Made by a program: the position numbers and the translations under genes. Below, piece by piece: positions 59,519-64,000 of a stretch of 64,000 bases of DNA. The first letter of the stretch is position 1. Every line of letters starts with the position of its first letter. The DNA lies in the NCBI RefSeq assembly GCF_013170825.1, contig NZ_CP033365.1, forward strand, positions 868,001 to 932,000, given 5' to 3'. Origin of the DNA: Mesorhizobium sp. NZP2298. Its GTDB lineage: Bacteria > Pseudomonadota > Alphaproteobacteria > Rhizobiales > Rhizobiaceae. Under the pieces are notes generated by a model. The model saw only the letters and a list, made by a program, of their open reading frames with translations, was not told the origin of the DNA and did no database searches.

Positions 59519-61186
59519 TCAATCTCGATAAACGAACCGACGCAGCTGCGAAATCATATCTGAGCCGATCACTACATCTGTGGTTTTCGCTTCCAAGTTT
59601 CTCTGAGGTAGCCCTCGTCTCTGCAATTCGGCGTTTATTTTGCTAATCAGAATTTTTCCGCCGCTCTTAGCGCTGAGGTCAAATTGCGCCCATAGGGCAT
59701 TTGTTTCTGGCGATCCCCCATCTCGGTGAAATTTTAGATTTGCTTCTTGGCGCTTCGCACGGAACTTCGTCTCGAACTCCTGCTCGTTTCCGTCAAAGGC
59801 AGCGCGTGTTATCTCCTTAGCCTGCTCATACGTGAGCCCAAGTCGTGCGCTTAAATGCTCCGGAAGGCAAAAATAGTTTTCTATTTCGACACCGCTACTT
59901 ACAACTTTTCCAAACCCAGCGTTTCCATAATCTTGGAACCAAGCGTCAATTTCCGAATCTGTTAGACAGTCCTTGTCTCGATATATTGCTAATCGATGGC
60001 GATTTCCAAGCGCCGCTAAAAAAGCTCGGAGGGCGGCAGCACTGCCTAACTTAGACACACCAGAGAAGGGGATCACAGAAACATCCCGGAACAAATCCGC
60101 GTCCTGAAATAGGAGCGTTTCCAAGGGTTTAATATTCCTGTCTTCGGCACAAAGAATGATTTTCTTATCGAGCGCACCCCACCCCAGAGCGTCTCGTATC
60201 TGGGTGCCAGCTGTCGCGGCGGCGACATTTCCGCGTTCAAGCCATACAGACTGCGCACCCTCGGATAATCCGGCCGCAATAAATGGGCTGTGAGTCGTAA
60301 TAAGAGCAGCCGAACCGCACTCCCGGACACGCTTTTGTAACACACCGAGCAATCTGGTCTGCAAAGTGGGATGAAGGTGAGCTTCCGGCTCGTCAATCAA
60401 AATAACTTTTGGCCTGAAGAGGTATAAATATGAAAAAATTTGAACTACTTGAAGAATTCCTGTTCCAGAATACTCTAGCGGCTTCGCCTGACCCATCCCA
60501 GACGTCAGAACAGTTGATCTAATATTATAGTCAACATCGTTATTGAATTGCGCCGTTATCGAAATGGTCGGGTCAGCATAAACTTCACGAACAGCGTCTA
60601 TAGCGTTGCCAAGCTCTCCCTTCTCCTGTAATATAAGCAGAATATTTCTTAGAACGACATTACTATCTCCGGACGCCGCTTTTCTGTAGACTTGTCTCTT
60701 TGAAAGACGTTGCTCTTGTAGCGGTATCCCGGCTATCCCCGGTATGTATGAAGAAAAAACGCTGTCTCGGGACCTGAAAATAGGGATTAATTGCGGTGAG
60801 ACGTCTGGATTTATTGCTATTCCTTCGTTTCTAGCGGACTTAAGTGAGAGTGAGGCATTGTATTCCGGCGAATTTTCCTGTGAATCATCCACCAAAGTAA
60901 ATGAAACAGCACTCTCGGGTGCGTTTTGGCGATTGCCCCAAACATCGTTGTGTGCAAGCTCCCGGTAGTCTTCCGATGGCACGTATTCCAACTCTCGTAA
61001 GGATATCGTCGATTGCTTATTCGCCTCACTCGCTTGGAAGAAAGCTCTGCATGCAAAATGTATCGCTTGAAGCGTTGATGATTTTCCGGAGTTATTCGAT
61101 CCAACTAGAAGTGTTACGTCTGTCAGTTCGATATTGACGTCGACCACCGCTTTAAAATTTTGAATATGGACACGCTTTACTCGCAT
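59519..61186 (-). CDS. OLD-family ATPase-TOPRIM nuclease-like protein
   Basis: 555 residues from ATG 61186 (a TTG at 61198 is possible). N-terminal ABC-type ATPase: VGSNNSGKSSTLQ (29-41) as Walker A, and VILIDEPEAHLHPTLQ as Walker B/D-loop. C-terminal TOPRIM-like part: IILCAEDRNIKPLETLL and the acidic pair in IYRDKDCLTDSE. This is the layout of OLD nucleases and of GajA-type defence proteins. Base composition is clearly richer in A+T than all neighbours and codon use differs, suggesting recent acquisition. No helicase (GajB) or other partner is adjacent. Defence role is a hypothesis. Confidence 0.85.
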   Translation of the reverse strand: MRVKRVHIQNFKAVVDVNIELTDVTLLVGSNNSGKSSTLQAIHFACRAFFQASEANKQSTISLRELEYVPSEDYRELAHNDVWGNRQNAPESAVSFTLVDDSQENSPEYNASLSLKSARNEGIAINPDVSPQLIPIFRSRDSVFSSYIPGIAGIPLQEQRLSKRQVYRKAASGDSNVVLRNILLILQEKGELGNAIDAVREVYADPTISITAQFNNDVDYNIRSTVLTSGMGQAKPLEYSGTGILQVVQIFSYLYLFRPKVILIDEPEAHLHPTLQTRLLGVLQKRVRECGSAALITTHSPFIAAGLSEGAQSVWLERGNVAAATAGTQIRDALGWGALDKKIILCAEDRNIKPLETLLFQDADLFRDVSVIPFSGVSKLGSAAALRAFLAALGNRHRLAIYRDKDCLTDSEIDAWFQDYGNAGFGKVVSSGVEIENYFCLPEHLSARLGLTYEQAKEITRAAFDGNEQEFETKFRAKRQEANLKFHRDGGSPETNALWAQFDLSAKSGGKILISKINAELQRRGLPQRNLEAKTTDVVIGSDMISQLRRFVYRD

Positions 61187-61417
61187 GGTAGACGCCAATC
61201 GATTCGAGTTGTGATTCTGGAAGAGAGTCTCTTGGCAAATTAACGGTCATAGATACAGCAATTGCAAGACAGAATGAGCAAAAAGCGCGATTACGCCCAG
61301 CAAAGCCTACGTATCGGTACCTCCTTTTTTAAGTTCTTGTCCTTGGAGCCGGTCCGCAGGACACTTCGCCATCGACCCCTCGACACCTCCCCCGCGTTCC
61401 GCTTCACTCACCCGCCC

Positions 61418-61845
61418 ATGTCCGCCCCCGTCGAAATCCGCAACAGCGCCTCGAGCAACACCTTCCAGGTCATCGCCCCCTTCATCGGTGCGGCGGTAGC
61501 CGGGGTGCTGGCGTTCAGGGGGCTTTCTTCGGATGGTGCGCGCGGGCCGGTGTTCCTGCTCATTGCCTTTGCCATCGGCTGCCTCCGCTGGGGGCTGTTC
61601 AAGGCGAGCAGCGGGTTCGACAGCGGGGTTCAGGTGACGCTGGATTCCAGGGGTTTCGCGACAAGCGCGCCGGCGATGTGCTGGTGCCCTGGGAGACGGT
61701 GAAAAGTGTCCGGCTGGTGCACGGCAACCATGGCGGACCGACGCTGGTGAATTTCGAGCTGACGGGCAAGCTGCCCGAAGCGATCCAATATTCCAACGCC
61801 AATGCGCTCAATTTGCTGCTGCAGGGGGTTCGGAAGGCGACATGA
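61418..61845 (+). pseudogene. Frameshifted small membrane protein
   Basis: The frame from ATG 61418 encodes a two-helix membrane protein (FQVIAPFIGAAVAGVLAFRG; VFLLIAFAIGCLRWGLF) and ends prematurely at 61702. Near 61655-61660 the reading shifts: after LDSRGF the other frame continues RDKRAGDVLVPWETVKSVRL and VHGNHGGPTLVNFELTGKLP to a stop at 61845. Together they give about 142 residues with a PH-like end. Restoring one base at GGTTTC-GCGAC joins both parts. Real frameshift or sequencing error. Confidence 0.7.
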
Positions 61846-61942
61846 TGGCGGCGATCCGGAGGCTGGCGCCTCATGTGAAGGTTGGCCGGTAGAACTGGGT
61901 TGGGGTGCTTGAAGCTGGATTTGTGCTTCGATCTGAAGCGTT

Positions 61943-62116
61943 GGCGCAGTCCCTCACCTGCCTGCCGGCATCCTCTCCCCGTGAACGGGGCGAGGGGTGC
62001 TGTCGTCTTGGCTTTCGCCAATTACAAACGTTGCAGAAAGGCGCCGGCGTTGCGGCCAGCGTCTTTCTCCCCGTTCGCGGGGAAAAATGCCCGGCAGGGC
62101 AATGAGGGGCGGCGCC
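61943..62116 (-). repeat. Dispersed repeat family C, inverted copy
   Basis: About 174 bases with inverted ends (GGCGCAGTCCCTCACCTGCC on the left, CAATGAGGGGCGGCGCC on the right) and inner CCCCGTGAACGGGG and CCCCGTTCGCGGGG stems. Read on the minus strand the interior has CTGGCCGCAACGCCGGCG as in 54915-55089. It fills the gap between the frameshifted gene and the transporter gene. Confidence 0.75.
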
Positions 62117-62119
62117 GAT

Positions 62120-62154
62120 CTCGGCTAGGAGACCATTAACACGTCTCAGCCGAG
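62120..62154 (-). terminator. Terminator-like hairpin after the ABC binding-protein gene
   Basis: CTCGGCT at 62120-62126 pairs with AGCCGAG at 62148-62154, and inside it GAGAC (62129-62133) pairs with GTCTC (62143-62147) around CATTAACAC. It follows the minus-strand binding-protein stop by 14 bases. Confidence 0.6.
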
Positions 62155-62168
62155 GGCCGCCCGAGTTA

Positions 62169-63809
62169 TCAAGACTCAATCCAAACCTTCTCAAAATGCT
62201 GCTCCAGCGCTTGGTGCTGCTCGCAGCCCTCCACGCCCTTGCGGTAGGTCCGGTAGACCGAGCGCCAGTAGGGTTGGATGATGATACCGGAATCGCGCAA
62301 ATTCTTCTCGATGCCGGCCATGATCTCCTTGCGGGCCTTGGCGTCGGGGGTGGCGAGCGCCTTGTCGAGGAGATCGTCGAACTCCTTCGAGGCGTAGGCG
62401 CTTTCGTTCCAGGCGGCGCCGGATTTATACGCCAGCGCCAGCACCTGGACGCCCAGCGGGCGGCCCAGCCATTCGGTGCAGGAGAAGGGATATTTGCTCC
62501 AGTCGTTCCAGAAGGTGGCGGCGGGCAGCACGGTGCGCTTGATCTTGAGGCCGGCCTCGCGCATCTGCGCCGAGATGGCGTCGGCGGTGCTCTTTTGCCA
62601 TTCGACGTCGACCGAGATGAGCTCGTACTCATGATCCGGCTTGCTGGAGGCGGCGAGCAATTTCCCGGCCTCCTCCACGTCGCGTTTGGCCGGGCCGATA
62701 TCGGCATATTCGGGATGCATGGGTCCGACATGGTGGTTGTCGGCGGGTTTTCCCCGCCCGTCGATGCCGAGCTTCAGCACGGCGGAATTGTCGACGGCGA
62801 GCTGGGCGGCGCGGCGCAGCTTGACGTCCTGATAGGGCGCGTTGCCGACATTGAAGCGGGCGACGATGGTGGAGCCGGTGGCGATCTCGGAATTCTTCAG
62901 CCCCATCTTGTCGGTCTGCGATACGGCGTCGGAGGCGGTTTCGTGGTCGGTGTCGATCTCGCCGGATTCGAAGGCCGACAGCATGGCGTTGGGGTCGGAG
63001 CCGTAGTCGATCCACTGGATGCCATCGAGCCAGAATTCGCCCTTCCACCACGGCTTGTCCTTGCGCTTCACCTCGGCGCTCGTTTCGGCGTCCCATTTCA
63101 CCAGCTCGCAGGGGCCGGTGGTGATGGCGAGCGCCTTCATGGGGTCGCCGTCGCCCGCATAGGAGCGGTGCATGATCAAAGCGGGATAGTCGGCCATGCC
63201 GGCGATCAGCGAAATGTCCGGCTTCGGCAGGTTCAGCTTGATCATGTAGTCGTCGACCTTCTCGATGCCGCCGTCGATCACCTTCTTGGTGTCGGCATTG
63301 ACCAGCGCGCCCATGCGCGCGGCGACCGAATTGCCGGCGACGCCGGCCTCGCACCAGCGGGTGAGGTTGTGGACGACATCGTCGGCGTTGAAGGTGTCGC
63401 CGTTCGACCAGGTGATGCCCTTGCGCACATGCAGCGTCAGCGTCCTGGCGTCGTCGCTCATCTCCCATTTTTCCAGGAGCCAGGGCTCGAACGAGAAATC
63501 GGTGTTCCAGCGCACCAGATATTCGTTGCAGTGGCGGGCGACATTGGACATTTCAACGCCGTCGAAGGTGCGCGGGTCCTTGAAACCCTTGACGTTCATG
63601 GCGACGCGGAGGATGCCGCCCTTCCTGGGCTCGGCGGCGCGGGCAGGGGTCGCGGCGATGCCGCCCAGCGCGAAGGCGCCGGCGGCGCTGACGCCGAGGC
63701 CGGCCATCAGCGCCAGATATTCGCGGCGGCTGATGGCGCCGGTTTTGAAATCGTCGGCGAGGGGTTTGGCCCGCGGGTGCAGTTTGCGGTTGGTCAGCAT
63801 GAATTTCAT
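62169..63809 (-). CDS. ABC transporter solute-binding protein, peptide/nickel family (SBP_bac_5)
   Basis: 546 residues from ATG 63809, with AAGGGGAA upstream. Export signal with [20 protein letters not shown], a twin-arginine-like motif, cleaved near ARA-AE. Mature part: [20 protein letters not shown] and [20 protein letters not shown], hallmark of the OppA/DppA family, and [20 protein letters not shown]. Binds oligopeptides, opines or other ligands in the periplasm. Its permease and ATPase genes are not in the window; they would lie on the other side, past 62169, or elsewhere. Confidence 0.92.
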   Translation of the reverse strand: MKFMLTNRKLHPRAKPLADDFKTGAISRREYLALMAGLGVSAAGAFALGGIAATPARAAEPRKGGILRVAMNVKGFKDPRTFDGVEMSNVARHCNEYLVRWNTDFSFEPWLLEKWEMSDDARTLTLHVRKGITWSNGDTFNADDVVHNLTRWCEAGVAGNSVAARMGALVNADTKKVIDGGIEKVDDYMIKLNLPKPDISLIAGMADYPALIMHRSYAGDGDPMKALAITTGPCELVKWDAETSAEVKRKDKPWWKGEFWLDGIQWIDYGSDPNAMLSAFESGEIDTDHETASDAVSQTDKMGLKNSEIATGSTIVARFNVGNAPYQDVKLRRAAQLAVDNSAVLKLGIDGRGKPADNHHVGPMHPEYADIGPAKRDVEEAGKLLAASSKPDHEYELISVDVEWQKSTADAISAQMREAGLKIKRTVLPAATFWNDWSKYPFSCTEWLGRPLGVQVLALAYKSGAAWNESAYASKEFDDLLDKALATPDAKARKEIMAGIEKNLRDSGIIIQPYWRSVYRTYRKGVEGCEQHQALEQHFEKVWIES

Positions 63810-63829
63810 CGTCGTTCCCCTTGTCGTTG

Positions 63830-63876
63830 GTGCATGCCGCCCAGAAGCGCAGGGGTTCTGGGACAACGGCATGCAC
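63830..63876 (-). repeat. Dispersed repeat family B, short copy
   Basis: GTGCATGCCG (63830-63839) and CGGCATGCAC (63867-63876) are perfect inverse ends, with CCCAGAAGC and GGTTCTGGG-type arms inside. On the minus strand it matches the second palindrome of 39756-39803. It is in the leader of the binding-protein gene, 21 bases upstream of the ATG. Confidence 0.75.
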
Positions 63877-64000
63877 GGAAGCAGGCTTGTCCCGACGAAT
63901 CGCCAACGCGGGGGCGGCTGCGACCGCCGGGACGCCTTTGCCTGAGCAAGGGATGATAGGGCCGGGGGATGGAGGGGAGTGTTCTGGAATCCGCAGGAGT

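Noticed and set aside
59478..61260. Flanking attachment repeats around the AT-rich gene
   Set aside because: The GCGTCTA-type similarity between 59488 and the inverse of 61189 is too short to stand out from chance.
59478..61417. A two-gene Gabija system
   Set aside because: Only the GajA-like OLD gene is present; no UvrD/Rep-type helicase frame lies on either side.
62196..63956. A 586-codon open frame antisense to the binding-protein gene
   Set aside because: Same cause; the minus-strand protein has full OppA-family features and a signal peptide.
1..64000. tRNA, rRNA and CRISPR features
   Set aside because: No cloverleaf-compatible TTCGA arms in context, no rRNA-like sequence and no regularly spaced direct repeats were noticed.

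Overview
The window reads as a chromosomal segment of an alphaproteobacterium of the Rhizobiales, most likely Mesorhizobium or a close relative. Reasons: uniformly high GC; housekeeping genes in rhizobial company (rsmI-yraN, rph-rdgB-hemW, hrcA, lepA); a near-perfect Irr-type iron-control palindrome in front of a membrane-bound ferritin (mbfA); a GGAAC-N16-CGTT promoter of the EcfG general-stress type in front of ku-ligD; and several dispersed palindromic intergenic repeats of the mosaic type common in rhizobia. No rRNA, tRNA, CRISPR array or intact insertion sequence was seen.

Layout. 0-7 kb: uppP, then yraN and rsmI, small hypothetical genes, and a tight minus-strand operon rph-VOC-rdgB-hemW-low-MW phosphatase. 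7-15 kb: hrcA, a periplasmic sugar dehydrogenase, a LysE exporter, cysK, a glutathione transferase, an ECF42-type sigma factor with its DGPF/YCII partner, and a DCC-family protein beside a gene remnant. 15-23 kb: the NHEJ pair ku-ligD, an ArsR-like regulator facing two small dimeric alpha-beta barrel genes, mbfA with its Irr box, and a PLP-dependent dehydratase. 23-34 kb: an orphan RiPP-like micro-gene, a four-gene TetR-HlyD-ABC export operon in which every junction is an ATGA overlap, a CYTH-CHAD-cysteine hydrolase cluster, an XRE regulator facing a secreted SMP-30-like protein, a DNA glycosylase and a PAP2 phosphatase. 34-44 kb: a small drug exporter, a NarL-type two-component system, a Gly/Asn-rich secreted protein, Tat-exported PhoX, a MarR-GNAT pair, an FMO-like monooxygenase and a DUF2156 acyl/aminoacyl-transferase. 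44-54 kb: a second ABC-2 exporter, a MarR/alcohol dehydrogenase divergon, cytochrome bd (cydAB), a large LAL-type LuxR regulator and small genes beside it. 54-64 kb: periplasmic MsrA, a DAMKPA-repeat protein, a DUF1223 protein, a Tad-pilus-like protein, lepA, an AT-rich OLD-family ATPase/TOPRIM gene that looks acquired, a frameshifted membrane gene and a peptide-type ABC binding protein.

Much of the content is envelope maintenance and stress biology: lipid-carrier recycling, respiratory bd oxidase, iron storage or export, DNA end-joining and repair, oxidised-methionine repair and two drug/lipid-type ABC exporters, most with their own adjacent regulator. The least explained items are the RiPP-like micro-gene at 23436-23531, the OLD gene at 59519-61186, a C-terminal domain apparently shared by a Tad-like protein (56329-57465) and a free exported protein (2942-3568), and three families of dispersed repeats, one of which repeatedly sits on stop codons.
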